Of a stretch of 64,000 nucleotides of DNA, positions 10,479 through 24,100 are shown piece after piece. The notes below the pieces were generated by a model. That model had not been told where the DNA came from and did not search any database. It was given only the letters and a program-made list of their open reading frames with translations. Each line of letters begins with the position of its first letter. Position 1 is the first letter of the stretch. A program made the position numbers and the translations under genes. The stretch covers positions 62,001 to 126,000 of the forward strand of contig CM024190.1 in the NCBI GenBank assembly GCA_013433145.1, in the 5' to 3' direction. This stretch comes from Ascaris suum. Taxonomy: Eukaryota; Nematoda; Chromadorea; Rhabditida; Ascarididae.

Positions 10479-13400
10479 CATAGCTGAGGCGGAAACGACA
10501 TTCTTCAAGAGAGGAAAATTCATGAAGCTCTCGGCATGAGCATTCTGCCTCCATCAGCCTATGAATTAATTCACGGGTGAAACAAGGAATAGTTATGGCT
10601 GCTTCTCGAACTACTCTTCTATCCCTCCACTTATGTGATTTTATATCTGGCGCAGTTTTTGAAAACTTGGCCTATTGTTTTCTCGGGACAAGTTCGTATT
10701 TAGTTTGGCAGCCAGACCTTTGCGTCCAAAAATAAACGCCACCAAACTATACCATTCTCGAGCTTACCATGAAATTTCCATCGAGCGATGCCTATTTTGT
10801 CATATCGTACAACTGCGTGCTTGTTGAAAGCGAATGCATGGTCACTTTGAGGTGAATCTCACAAGAAAGCCGCCAAATGTCATCTGCCACTTGATGCTGA
10901 TCCCCAAACTTTTGTTCTGACTCCGCCGATGCTCTGGTCTCTGGAAATCATTTCAAGCATCTCTTACCTCTCCCTTCCCCTACTCGTTCCCCTTCCCATT
11001 CTTCCTGTCCGCTCTAGAAGCTCATTTGAGGGATGCTTCATTTCGCGGACCATTAATGCCATTGTTGGTGCCAGTGCAGAACTTGCACATAATGATGAAC
11101 AGTAAGGCAACGTCTTTCAAAGTGCATCACACGTTGATGGAATGGATGCGAAATAGCAATTTCCTTTCTATTGCGATTGCATGCATCGAGACGTTTATGA
11201 CGCTCGTTTCACGTCGTAAAATCAAAGGCCTCTCTGTTATGTTCCAATTCAGCGTCAATATATGCCGGTACAGTTTTCGTCCCAAAAGGCTGGAATCATG
11301 CATTGAATTCCAAAATAAATTCGCAGCAGCAAAATGCACATTCAAGCGTGAAAGTTCTTGATTAGTAATTAATGAAGTGGAGCACGTCAGTGCTTAACTT
11401 TCGAACGCGCGTGGTTACACTGACTGCAAAAGTTTGTTTTTTTTTTCCGAGTTGAAAAGAAATTGTTGTTCAGATGGGAGAAATTACTGGTTATGAGACG
11501 CCGTCTGAAGCCACTTTATGTAAAGATTGTCGTTATCGGGAAACAGCCGAGAAGAACATAAGCAAAAGAGACACTTCGTATGCTTACCACTTTTAGCAGT
11601 ATTTATGATGCTATCTACTGCAGTTTTCCTCCGGATTCATCTCGTCCCCAGACGTCGGTGGGTGACCAGCATCGAAAAAGGTGGAAAGCGCCGTCGGGTG
11701 ACCTTCGGCAAGCTGTGAAAGTAGCTTATGAAGTAAAATGTTGCAAAGATGTTTGCTTCCCTCAGTCCTCCCGCTTCGCTTCTGTTTTTCAGTTTAATTA
11801 ACGACTCTTGTTGAATGGAATTTTTTCTGATATTATTAAATGACCAATGAAATAGATTCTCGTTGTATGATTTTCAACTATGTATTTATTATTACTTCAC
11901 AAATAATGAAGTTTTAAACGAACAATCAGTTAATCTCCTCGTTCAACCCCTGGGAAATTCGGCTGCTTAATGCTGCTCCGCGTAACTCGAAATCACTGGA
12001 GAAGTAGTACAGCATCATGAGTCGGCATGCTATGTGTGTGGCTAGATTCATTCTTCTTACATGAGGTCACGGTCGATGCGCATCAAACCAGGCACCTATA
12101 ATCTTCGATCAGGGTAACGGGGTACTGCACTGCAGACGCGAATGCATCCTTTTTGCATTGGCCAGCTAATCAACTGACAGTTTACTTTTTTGATATTAGA
12201 GCTCCGATGTCTTGTTTGTGTGGCCGTCGAATCCAAAATACCTCTGCATAGTAATTTTTTAGCTTTCATTCGTCATCAGTTTACCACTGATTGCTCAGAA
12301 ACTGGACTCCGAGTTAGTAAAACTTCGTGCTTGTATTCATAAGAGCCGGAACAACTGTGCAGGCGTGGGCTCAGCCTAAGGAGTTTGTCAACCGCATTAG
12401 TGCTACAGACCACATCAGTTCATGAAAACTATGCATAGAACTTGTTTGTATGTGCATTCTTATCTTATCTACTGGGAAATGAGAAAATTAAACGAAATTA
12501 TTTTGAAAGTTTGCTAATTTTTTCTGCCTCCAAAGTGAGCTATTCCGCGTTCGTGATTATTGATTCATCATGTTCATTACAAGCTGATCAAACTAGGAAT
12601 CAGAAGTTTCATTCAGAAGTCTGAAATTTTGTATTTGTGTTCGGGCACGGAAGCGCTTTTCATGTTCACAAGCGCTCTTACGATGTCAATCCGGCAAATA
12701 GATTTGACGTGTCAGAAATTGTATCGCAGAAGACTGGGACTTAATCTTTTCATTTCTTCGGGAACAACCTGCCATTTGTCATTTCCGCGGTATCGGCGAC
12801 TCATCACCTCATCAGCTGAGGAGTCAGGGATTTTAACTTAAATTGTTTGATCTCGAGCGGATACATGCAGGTCGATTTCTGCTTCGTCAGTTCATATCGA
12901 CTATTCCGTCGGTGAACCGAAAATTGGCACACTCAGGTGCAAGTTTTGGAGTTTTTCAGTCACTGAGTCCAAAACTGTGAGCACTGGCTGTGCCTTAGTG
13001 CCGCTTATCAGTCAGTCTGTTGCTAAGTCAAGTTGTAACAATAAATGATATGTTTATGCAGCGGACCTTTTGAACAGCTGTTTTGGCAAGTACTTGTGTG
13101 CATGTTTTATAACTGAAGATTTTGTCTAGTTAAAAGCAGTTGTGGTATTTGAAAAGCGCGTATCCCTCAGCAGTTGTTCCTTCTCCGTTGCATATGTCGT
13201 AGCATGCTCGAATGCAAAATACCACTTCAACTGCTCTATTCCCTGATAATTTCTGATGCTAGAGAATGCAGGTGACTGTTGGATTTTTGTCAGTTAGTTC
13301 TTCAGATTCTTCAGGCCCAAGATGAATAAATCATGAGCTCAGACGGGTCTCCGAAAAATTCCACGAAGGTTGTAGCGACAAAGCTCTCTCGTGTATGAAA

Positions 13401-14084
13401 TCTTCATTGTTTTAAGTCAGAAATTTATTGAACAAGCTGCAAACAAGGATCGCTTAATGAAGATTACTAAAAGCATTCGTTGCGAGCATATCATTCTTAC
13501 CGTGATGCCAAAAACACGAAGTGCATCGCACAATACCGCACACTGTGAATGAAGTGCTGGAAGCAGCATTTGAGCAGTCAGCACACGAAATTGCGCTTCG
13601 TGGATATCGATAGGGTAAATCCTCGACGTCCTCTCCGTCATCTTCTAAACGAATTCGTAGTGCTAGCTCTTTCTTTGCTCTGTAATTTAATGAATTCGGA
13701 ACAATCGTTTCATGCGAAATGTAAAATTCACGAAAGAATCTCTCTGTTTTCTGTGAATTTTTCCTCTGTCATGCACCGCGAATATGCCAATTCATTGACG
13801 AATGTGAATTTTAGCATAATGATTCACCAGCCTCCATGATATGAATATGTAGGCACAAAGCGGAGCTTCCACCCAGTTCAAGTCATGCTTGAAACGTCCA
13901 TACGCACGGTACTGCATATTGTTGCCTATTCAGTCCAGCGTTATTTATTTGTTATGTGTTTATTCACGGCGCGTTGTGTTGTTGGACAGGCCTTGTGTTG
14001 AACTGAAAATAAAAAGGATATGTTTGCATGTGCCACTCCCGCACTTCTTCCGCTGCTGCAACTTCATTTGTGATCTAAACGTGG
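10479..14084. other. No gene seen
   Basis: Contains scattered open frames of 60-111 codons, the longest at 11026-11361 on the + strand, none recognisable. A slightly GC-richer patch lies at about 11620-11720. No mobile-element coding sequence was noticed. Confidence 0.4.
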
Positions 14085-14103
14085 AACGTTTAATTTAAAC
14101 GTT
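14085..14103. repeat. 19-bp near-perfect palindrome
   Basis: AACGTTTAA and TTAAACGTT, 9 bp each, are separated by a single T. It could form a cruciform or bind a dimeric protein, but no function can be assigned. Confidence 0.7.
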
Positions 14104-17100
14104 GCGTCCGAGCAAGAGAATTAGCTGCATTTTGCAACTATGCTTGCAGCATTTTTCCTACGGCGATATATGTTGCTCGGTGACGCTCTTTTGAATAGTA
14201 TTTACTTGATAATCGAAGTCATCTTACGTTGCCCTCATTTCGATTCAAACATCTAAGTGATGCTTGAGTGGTATTATACGAATGCATCAAATAGCTCTCA
14301 AACTTTGTTTCAGCTGATTTCCGTAGTTGTAACTAACCAAAAGGAACTTCTCGTTGTGGCTTAGAAAAGTAAAAAAACTGGATGCATAAGCAGCTGATAT
14401 GGCTATACGAAACGAATGCATAAAGTGCCTTTTACAAAATACATGCGGCGTGCCAACACGGCGTCGTCGAAAGGGTTGCTCCTTGCATTCGCTTTGCTTT
14501 TATTAAACCTGAGTCACGATAATAAAGTGGAAAAAAAAAACGTCCCCCACGCTGATATTCCTATTCCGTCTTCACGCTCTTTTCTACGTAAGTGATCATC
14601 ACATCAGAAATGGATTTATTTGTCAAAACGATCCACGTTTCTCATTTCTATAACTGATAGTCGTTAGTGTTTTGATTGTCGTTTGTGTGTGGGTGTTTTT
14701 TTTTTTTCATATCCGTCTTGTTCTGCCGCAACACACTTTCTTTTCCTTCATTTTTTTCACTTTTGTTCTCTACTTCCACATTTTATTAGCAGGTTCTTCT
14801 GGTGTAATGATTCGCAGGATATGCAAAGAGAAAGAGGAGTAACAGTTCTTATCAAAGTGGTTTGCTGTAGAAACAGGGCGGCTGCGGGCATTTTTGAGTC
14901 TACTCGTTTGTTTCTACATGTTTGTTTTAATCTTTAGAATCTCCCACATTTTCTATCGCATCTTCAACTTCTGACTATTATGAACGCCATTGTGCCTGAA
15001 GCAGAAGCGTTCATTATTACATTCTTCGAGTCGACTTTTTGAAAGAGTTGATCATAGCGTCCCTTAACATGTTCTTTTGTGGAGAAGGCCAGGCGGCTAG
15101 CGCACTTACTGTTTGAGGACTTAGTTTATTGGTTTGGTTTCCATGAGTCTTCCCCACTCCAGTGTTTTGATTCAGTGTTCCCCTTCATGTCTGTGCTGTT
15201 AGGCCAATTTAAACGTACAATAATGGGGGCGGTCCTCTCTTCGAACTTTTTTGCCCACTCGGGAGGAGGTAGACAGTTGCGAAAGATGCGCGATGTTGTA
15301 AGGATAAATGAGCCTTCATAGTGCGGTCATATTCTGCATACTGCCACAAGCGCAGGTTCAGGCCCAATAATCCGATAATTCATTACATGAAGAAAAAGAG
15401 ATGGCATTATGCAATGATCAAAAACCGCCCCTGAATGCACATCTCCTCCGTATATGCTTTTGAGCCACTAACATTATTATTTAATATCGACGTTGCAGAG
15501 GCATTCAAAGAGCATCTTACATCATTCAGGTATGATTTTGCGCACAAATAGGTTGCAGTTATTTTTTCAAGTGCTGTGCAACTTTTTGCGCATGCATGTG
15601 ACAGTTGTTGAAGCAGCGTAACTATTTCGTTTCTCATTGCGGATATGTTCACCAAAAAGTCCTGTTCAGAAATAAAATTAGCATAAAGAATTCTTCTTGA
15701 TCATGCAGAGCTTTTATTGCTTTCTCCTTGAACGCTGTGATGTGTTTCCGGTCTATCTTTAGGAAAATCACCTTCCATTTTTGATGTCACTCTTCTGTGA
15801 TCAAACTTATCTGCAATTTTAAAAGTTGCATTCATGACTTGACTGCCTTCTGTAACTTTGTGAAAGTGGGAGATGCAAATGTGCACCTTTTTGCATTCCC
15901 ATAGCTCGTTTCGATTAAACTGTGGGCAGTCTTCGTAACCTCTATTACTGACTGTTCGTTTAGGAAGCGCCCCAAATCACAAGCGGCAACCGACTCAGCA
16001 GCTTCTTCATGCTGTCAAATGCTATGGATAAGAGGGAGGAATCTTTATTAAGGCCTGAGGCAGGGCAAGATTCAAAGTGTTTTTAGTGACCAATATTGTT
16101 TATTTTGTACATGTTGGCAAGGAATATTGCTACTGACGATGAGCTGACATATTTTTTACTTCAGTCGTTCCATTTAGTGATCGACTACAGCATCGACGCC
16201 GTTCTTCGTCACTCACTATGAAAAATATTTAAATCACAGTGAGGGGTTCGCGTTAACAAAACATGTTGCATGCAGTGTTCACGTGACTGCATGTTATCAG
16301 TCCTAGGAAGTGGTGCGGTATGATTAAGGAAGGCACATTTGGTGCTCAAATCATCATAGCTCATTTCTCCCGCTTCTTTCGATGGTTCCTGCGCTGCAGC
16401 TGGTCACATCTGGAGAGGCCGACTGTGCTCAAGCGGAGCCGTAGGTGGAAACGCCTTTTGAGATGCAAAACGCCATTAGACGTTACTGTAAATCTGAACA
16501 CATGACGTATTATATGATTATATATTTTTGCTGCCTATATTGGCGTTTGGGCCACAAGGTTCCAACAGCGTTCTTAATTAGCGAATAGTTGCAGGGCAAC
16601 ACTTTTCGGTCACCTGTTGAGCCGATGGTGGCTGAGGAGCATGATTTCTGAAATTGCTCGTTACTGTTGGCTGCTACATGTTCTATAAAAGTAGAAATTT
16701 ATAATTAACGGGGATAGTGGGCAATGGCGGAGTTAAATTCCTTGGCGTATGGTTGCACTGATCTGTCAGTGCAAGTGAAAGTAAATTTTAAAAAAAAGAA
16801 AAATATGAAGGAGAGAACGGTAACAGCGAAAACTTGTATATGACCTTCTACAAAGATCAGCCTGCTTTTGCGTTCTTGCGAGCTCCACACTCATTTTGGC
16901 CGAAATGTGATTTATATTTGGTCGCCAGATGCCGCCCCTTACATCCTCTTCCTAAGCGTTTTATGATTACATCGTTGCGATCGCAACAGGCGATATTCTT
17001 TTATTAACGACTGCAGTCGTCATCGGCATTCACTGCCTTGGTTTCCTCTTAAACTTTCATAACTATATAAGAAAAACTGAGTATTTCACGCGCGGCACAG

Positions 17101-18731
17101 CCACATTGCAACTTTTAAATGATCGCCTTGAATAGCTTTTTTCACAGTAGCAAATTCATTTCGCTAATCGAGTCTTCCATATAGAATTTTGGATGCACGT
17201 GGCTGTGAATGAAAAACCCAGCACGAAAGACATCAGTTGAACGTTTTCGGTACTTATTGGGTATACGGAGCAGGAGTGGTACAACTGCTACCTGCTGACA
17301 AGAGCTGTCGTCAGATTCTAGTGACATTTATCGAATATTGTTTAGAACTGTTTCGCGACCTGTTTCGAGAGCAGTTTTGAGAGCAGTCACGTGACAGCTC
17401 TTAGGTCTTTTCTCAAAGGCGTTTCCGATGTGAAACTTGAACTGTGTATCACAAGCGATGATTTTGCCACTTCGGAAATTTCTGATTTCATCTACTGTTT
17501 CTCCAACATCACACGCCTTTTTTAACATCAGTCTATGATGTTGAAGAGTTGAACAAATGCACTGTTACACACCTTACCGTTCAACACTTCCCATCTCTGA
17601 TGGAACATTTCTTTTGGTGTTTCGTGCTTCAACGATCGATCGCCTTGCGTCACCCCGCTTTCTTGATATAGTGCGCACTCAAAGACACCAATCGTAAACG
17701 CTACGCGTGCTTCCACTGCCCGCTCTTATCCAACTAGCCTATGAAAGGCTGCACAGCGGGAGCAGATGATGAATATGTGGCATTATAGTACTTGCGGCAG
17801 TGAGCTGCGCATTCAACCAAAAACACGCAATCAAACTTTCAACCAACAATGGTCTTCATATCCTGCGTGGCGAAAAAAAAACCACTGTCCTCAAACCAGA
17901 TCACTATGCATGGTCAAAACGATGGGGCATCGATATGACAACTTTAAAATGTTGAAACGTTGACCATATTGATTAGAAGAAAGGTTTGGGTGAAATTCGG
18001 CGTGGTCGGCAAATTGTAGAATAAAGGGTTCTTATGTGTCAGCTTGCATACGATGCTAAAAATTTGTCATTTATGTGGGATGCTGATGTAATAACCAACT
18101 TGCGAACACTACGAGTGCCTCTTTTTATGAGCAATGAACATATCCATGCAGCCTTGCCCTACCTCAGAGAAATTGCGTTGGTTATGGCAAACGCCTTCTT
18201 TGAAATGCCATTATGAAAAGTATGGGTACCAAGTAAATATTAAACAAAAGAACCATGGCTGTTCTTAAGCTCGCTGTGATCCCATCCTTCTGTCGCTCTC
18301 AGTTTAGGCTGACACCATGCTTTAAATGCAAGCATTGCTGATCAAATGCATATTTAATTGGGAGTTTCCACTTAGAAGCAGTCATGCGGGTTAAATTGGC
18401 ATGCGTCTTATTCGGAAAAAAAAGTAGTCGAGTGCTTCCTGTAATAAAACATCTTGACCTGGAGGAAGTCCCATTACCACGGGTGAATTACAAGTCCTCA
18501 TTTATCAAATGGTAAGTCGCAAAGGCACTTCAAATAAGGTTATTGTCCCCACGTGCTGTACCACTTCTTGCCGCACCAACAACATAGTCATGCAAATTTT
18601 GGTCACTTTTGCTCCCTCCATGATCAGAAATTTTTTTGCAGCTAAATTCCACGGGAAAAGTTGAAGCACGACATATCAACTGCTTTTGTTTTCAAGCTTT
18701 TTGTTAGCATGCGTAAGCTGGCTTTTTCCAG
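14104..18731. other. No gene seen; one hairpin
   Basis: Holds a T12 run at 14696-14707 and an 8-bp inverted repeat, 16269-16276 with 16286-16293, around a 9-base loop. No open frame exceeds about 85 codons and none is recognisable. Confidence 0.4.
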
Positions 18732-18938
18732 ACACTGTTTCAACTGTTTCGCATGTTTGCCACTAGAAGAATGGAAGAAATGGAAGAAAAGTTAGAAAAA
18801 ATGAGACCGGGGAGTCATAAGAGGAGCTTAGTGTTGTTTCTGAACAGTTTCTTTCATTGCCGGACAGTCACAGCTTGGAAAGAAAGAAAAGTGCCTGACG
18901 TTACAAAGCTTGATGTAATACGACGTTCTGTTTTCTAG
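18732..18938 (+). other. Coding-like open segment, possible terminal exon with short coiled coil
   Basis: The acceptor CTTTTTCCAG ends at 18731 and the frame is open for 68 codons to a TAG at 18936-18938. Residues about 13-21 read MEEMEEKLE, a strongly charged heptad-like stretch that could begin a short coiled coil. It arises from a small repeat of ATGGAAGAA. No domain is recognised and no polyadenylation signal was seen close downstream. Confidence 0.15.
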
Positions 18939-19746
18939 CTCCTCGCCCGCGCTTTTACTGAATGTCAACGAAGTGGATCAAGAAATGATTGGTCGGCTAG
19001 CCGGACCTAATAATCAGACGGAGGTGATCAATTTTTGAAGAATCTAGCTCATAGGACGTCATAACCCCCTTTCTTCGGCCTCTTGTTGCTGATATTTTTG
19101 CGGCTTGGTAAACCTCTTAGCTCCAATATTGGACGACTTATGAAGATGATGTTATCAAACGAGACACTAGCCTATATCAGTAGCAATTTTCCATGAGGCA
19201 CATCTGCACGGTTTATTGTATTCGAATGGAAAGAAATATGAGGAACGAATTAGGAGTTGTACATGGTTGCATGTTTTCAAAAATTAGTCCCCTTTCCTCT
19301 GATGCCTTGCAAAGTCAGTTGCAGAACTCACAACGTTTAGTGTTCACGACCCGCTTGCATGATTTTCATCGTAGCATTTTCTCGAACTTCTTCCTGCAAA
19401 ATTATTTTCTTCGTAGATTTAGATTGAGGGGATCATATTAAACCTGTTTTATGTCCTACGTTTTATCCATATCTGCTTAGCAAGCACGCCAGATGGTCCT
19501 GCTTTGGGAACCAATTTTGCTTAGTGTTCCAAACGATGTTTTGTAAATGCTTGAACCCATGATGCCCTGTATCTCGAAGGTTTACTCATCCTGAGATTAG
19601 AATGCAGGCATCCGAGTTCGGATGCCGAGAGGCGGTTAATAAGGAAATACTATGTAGGGCGACCTTAGGTCAACTGCTCTAAGATCCCATCTGCCGTTTC
19701 ACTCTCTGGCTTGCAGCTACTCTCTACTCTTCTCCTCTTGACCTTG
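18939..19746. other. No gene seen
   Basis: No supported feature. Confidence 0.4.
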
Positions 19747-19758
19747 CCCCCCTCCCCC
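19747..19758 (-). repeat. C-run tract (G-runs on minus strand)
   Basis: C6, T, C5 on the + strand. Only two long runs are present, so it is a weaker quadruplex candidate than those at 1437, 26989 and 54495. Confidence 0.6.
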
Positions 19759-22700
19759 GCTCTTGTCCTCTGGCTGTGAAAAGATGAAAGAGGTGAGCAA
19801 AGAGTGCAGGGAGTGATGCTGATCAATTTTTTATTGCATCTCTTTTAGAACTGAGGTTCTCGACGCAACCTCATAGTTTCCCATTTTAGTTCATCTCAGC
19901 ACTTCGCAAGAGAAGCAGCTTTTAATGACCTCTTAAAACTAGTCTTCAGCTGCTGCCGAGTGTCACGAAGTCGTCCTCAATAAGAATGTCGGAGGTATTG
20001 CTGCGCTCAAATTTTCTGTCGGCTAATCGCCGAAACAACTGCAAAACACCCTTCTATCCCAATTGTCTATTCGTCGCTTATTTGCCACAAATCCCAATCC
20101 CGCTCACTTCCCTACAATGTTTCATACTTTTTGACGCTACAACAATGAGACATTCTGTTGCGTTTAGTTCTCCTAGAAATTTTTTTGTGTTCTCTGCAAA
20201 GAAGCTTATTACACACCCATTATAACAGATATCAGCAAGGTGCGATATTAATGCTGAGAACCTTTGGTGTTCTCTACGAGCCAAATATTTATATGAAATA
20301 TTGCTATCATTTCTTTTTCCCTCTTGCTTCTAGTTTGTTATTTTCTCAGTTAATGCACTTGGGTTTACTTTTAACAGTTCCCTGTGGCTACCTGAAGCAA
20401 TCTCCTTTTGTTGAAATGATCTCACTGTTTGTAAATCGATTTATCTTTTGTTTCTGGCCCCCTGGGAAGCAAAGAAACGGCATGATAGAAGACATCGAGT
20501 TGCCTCTTTTCACGGCTGAAACCTGCATATCATGGCTCCAAAAGCACTTGGAAGTTTTTCTCCGCACCTGTTCAGTTTGAATATCTTTATGCTTGTTGCA
20601 TATTTGTTGAGAACAACAAGAAATACTCCTAAAATGCTCACTGCTTAATAGAAAGTAACGGACATTTGGAATGAGTGATCGCAGTTTTGTGTGCACAAGG
20701 TTTTCAAGGATGCCTCATTTGGGTGTTAATACGCCTACCGTCGCTGCGAGAAAATCACATAAACGTACGTAGATGCTATGGAACAGAAATTTTTGGCAGG
20801 TTCTCTCATAAAAGAAAGAAACAGTTCTTGGCTTCGTGCGTTCGGACAATTCCATTGATGTACGCTGAGCAATGTTGAAAACTTCTTCTTTCTGCTGACT
20901 AAGTCTTGATCAATTTCAATTTAAGCTTTCCCATAGTATGTCCAGCTTTGCAGATGACTTGGCTGAGTTTACTTTGAATTCTATCCTTTTGGCAACTGGG
21001 CAGTTTGTCCGCATGAAAAGGGTGCTTTGCTCTAATCGTAGACTTAAATTTTCGAGTGTCTTTCGTAGAACTTATCGTGAAGCATCATTTCCATTTTCTG
21101 GCTCCTCGGACCTTAGCTCATCCATGTACTCTAATAGATGTGAACGCGTGATTAAGCCATAGTTAGTCTTTTCAACTCAAAGAGATAGCTGCCATTCGCA
21201 GCATGCTTACCAGTCCGCATATGGAAATGGCCGTAATCATCCGCGTTTGGAGCTGGCTGCGAAGCGAATCTCTAAAACGCACTATTTTAGAGTGCTCTCA
21301 TCCGGTGTCGAAAGTTTATCGTTTCGATTTCCTCGCATATCTCCATCCAAATGCAGCCAGCAGCACCCATCTGGAGGTAGAACCTTTCATCAGCCAGCTG
21401 TGCGTTTCAAATTCATTTTCATCACTGCAGGCAACCCCGAACTTGCATCACTGTATAAAAGTTATCTTTGCAGACATTAATCTTCTTATTATTGCTTTCC
21501 TGGTTCATCGCCACATTCACAAGAACTTCTTGAAGCTGTTGAGGACACAGCCAAATGGTTAGCTGCTATCATTCTGAAACGAGGTTACATATTTGTATGG
21601 AACTTTCAAAATTCGTAATCGTGCATGGCGCTCTGCCTTTTACCAGTTTTTCATAGTGGAGGATTCAAAGTTGATACGGCTTTAGAATGGGAAGCAACTC
21701 GGAACTGTTTCCACTATTACATCCAACGGGTCGCAGTCATGCTGAATCTGCCTTCTTCCTCTTATTGTTTACACGCCACCTCTGTCTTGAAAATTGGCCA
21801 GAATTGACAACAACTCTGCTGTCGAATAGAATAACGTAAGTGCTGGACGTCATTCCCATCTCATCACTCACTTAGTGGACTACGAGTTCTCTTTCTTTTG
21901 CTTTTGTGAATCACTTTGTCGTCGTCAACCATTGTCATACCCCTCATTCTGTTTTTTTCCCGCGTCAGGCATAAGAATTATGAAATGATGCTAAACATTT
22001 GAGTGTATGCATAGGAGCAGTCGCTGTAGTGGAATTGTCATGTGCGCAATGTTTCGTTTCCAGCTTACTCAAACGCCTCTGCAATATTTCCTGACTTCGT
22101 CGCTTTTTTCGTCAAAACTGATGCATTATATTCGAAAATTTACTAACTGGGAGATATTTTCAGAAATTTACTAGTCATGGTTGCAGAGAATCGAATTTGA
22201 AATAGTGTATTCCAGTTCCTTGCCCGTTTCTTCCTCTTCCACAAAATTTCATCATCAACTCGAAAATGGAACATCGCTTTTTTTGCGTCACATGATGTTT
22301 CACTGGAGAGCAGCGCGATCTCGCAGTTGCGAACTAAGCCACTGCTTCGTAAATGTATGCTTGAGAGGTATTTAAGTGCACATAATGTAATCTCGCCGGG
22401 ACTGTGTCGCAGCCACTATCACATTGGATGACCTTCATAGAACAACGCCAACAATCTAGATGTATGTACAACTACAGCATCTCTTCAAACTCCTCACTGG
22501 CTCACATTATGGGCGCATCTGCAACATTCTTTCGGGTCACTCGTCGTTGCAGAATTGGTGCCGAGAAACAGTTCACAAGAAGATTTTTATGTAAGAAAAA
22601 CACGTGCTCTTGATTTGTTAGAAACGGTATGGACGCAAAATTAGAGCGCTGGTTCTGTTATAAAGAGTCGCTATCCTTGTGTTATAACCGGAAGGTCTTC

Positions 22701-23563
22701 TCATGCGAAACAGTGCACACATACAACAAGTTTGTTGCGCATTAGCAAGCCGCAGGTATCGCATTGCGCAGGATGAAACGTTCTCAAGGTTTTGCTCAAT
22801 ACTACTTGTCTTCAGACTTCTGCGAAAATTTCTTCCCTTCCTCCCTCCAACCACCAAACCTCTGACTCATTAATCTCTCTCCCTGTTTACTCATCAATCA
22901 TGAAACCTATTAATATCTGAGGGGTCAGATTGAATTTCCAGCAAATTCGAACTCTCCAATGAGAATTTATGTTGCGGTATCAGTGTTTCGTAGGAGGTTA
23001 TGCTTCTTATACTGCTTTGCAAACACTTAGTGCTGCGTCAAATGTTTCAGATATAACTTTTAAGTCGGACTTTTCGTGAAAGAACTGATAACTTCATTGC
23101 GATTCCTTTATGATTGCTGCCGTGCTGCATCGTTTGCTTAGCATAGACACACTTCTAAGCTGGGCTGTAGCTTTCTTATGAAGTTTGAAAAACTTTTACC
23201 TAATCACGCGGTCTTGCTAGCCATTTACTGAGAATGTGGCACGACCTTTTAAGCCTATAAGCGTTTTCATTTATTGAACGTTATTCTGAGCAAGAAGTTT
23301 AAATGTGAGACTTTCTACTCCGTTAAAGATCAGTTGCGAAATAAGTTCACCTGTGTTCCCCATAGCGCGCAGCAAACTTCGCAAAGCAGACTAAACTGCT
23401 GTAGCATCACCACATTCATAACGCGTTATTTCATTTGGCATCATCAGTGGTGTGTTTCTTCTGCACCCTGAATTGACATGATCAGATAGGACAACGATAT
23501 GGTGCAAAGATCACAAGCAGAGGGACACCAACGCTCGCCAACTGCTTTGGAAAACAAGATATT
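19759..23563. other. No gene seen
   Basis: Includes a 140-codon + frame at 20158-20580 and a 119-codon frame at 21203-21562. Neither resembles a known family and both have AT-rich, Leu/Phe/Cys-heavy composition. No repeat stands out. Confidence 0.4.
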
Positions 23564-23599
23564 GAATTGCGTGACAGCGCGGTTTCACCAACGCAATTC
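23564..23599. repeat. 9-bp inverted repeat with 18-base loop
   Basis: GAATTGCGT at 23564-23572 pairs perfectly with ACGCAATTC at 23591-23599. It lies inside a short + frame at 23499-23702. No function can be assigned. Confidence 0.6.
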
Positions 23600-23934
23600 C
23601 CAGCCACTGGCACATTTATTGGGCCGTATTGCAACTGAGAACACAGCAAAAAACTATATACTTCTGCTCGTCAGTATCGAGCATGTGATCGAAAGAACCT
23701 AATATGGAAAGTTGATCGGCAGGGATCACCAACATTGATGCGCGTTATTTCTTCAACAGATCATATGGTTTCTATAGAATTTTGAAGCGCTAATCACCTC
23801 AGTAAGGTCGTTCTTATAAATACGCTTACATTATCATATGACCAATGCGTGCATTTTCTAAGCAGACTTGTTGTTATGCTTGCAAAGAATGGAGACAATT
23901 CAACTGCTTGCTTATGTATCGCCGGTGTTTTCAG

Positions 23935-24100
23935 TGTGAAAGGGAAGCCAGCCGAACCCGCAGCTGAGTTGCTCAGTTTTCGGGGCGATCGACTTCCTCG
24001 CTGCGTATTGATCTTTCATTGGTGCCGTCGTTTTCATTGTAGCGGTGGCCGCGTCGGCTTCTCGCAGCGGCTTCTTCCTTGGCATAGTTCGTGCGCCCAG
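23935..24100 (+). other. GC-rich splice-bounded segment, possible exon, unrecognised
   Basis: The acceptor GTGTTTTCAG ends at 23934 and a donor GTAAGC begins at 24101, close to the nematode splice pattern. One + frame is open throughout. A second + frame, open from about 24020 to 24311, encodes a hydrophobic stretch of valines and alanines, and the minus strand is open across 23912-24166. The patch is markedly richer in GC than its flanks, which alone reduces stops in all frames. So the strand and frame cannot be decided and no protein family is recognised. Confidence 0.18.

Noticed and set aside
20158..20580. 140-codon + frame
   Set aside because: Composition is that of AT-rich non-coding DNA and no motif is visible.
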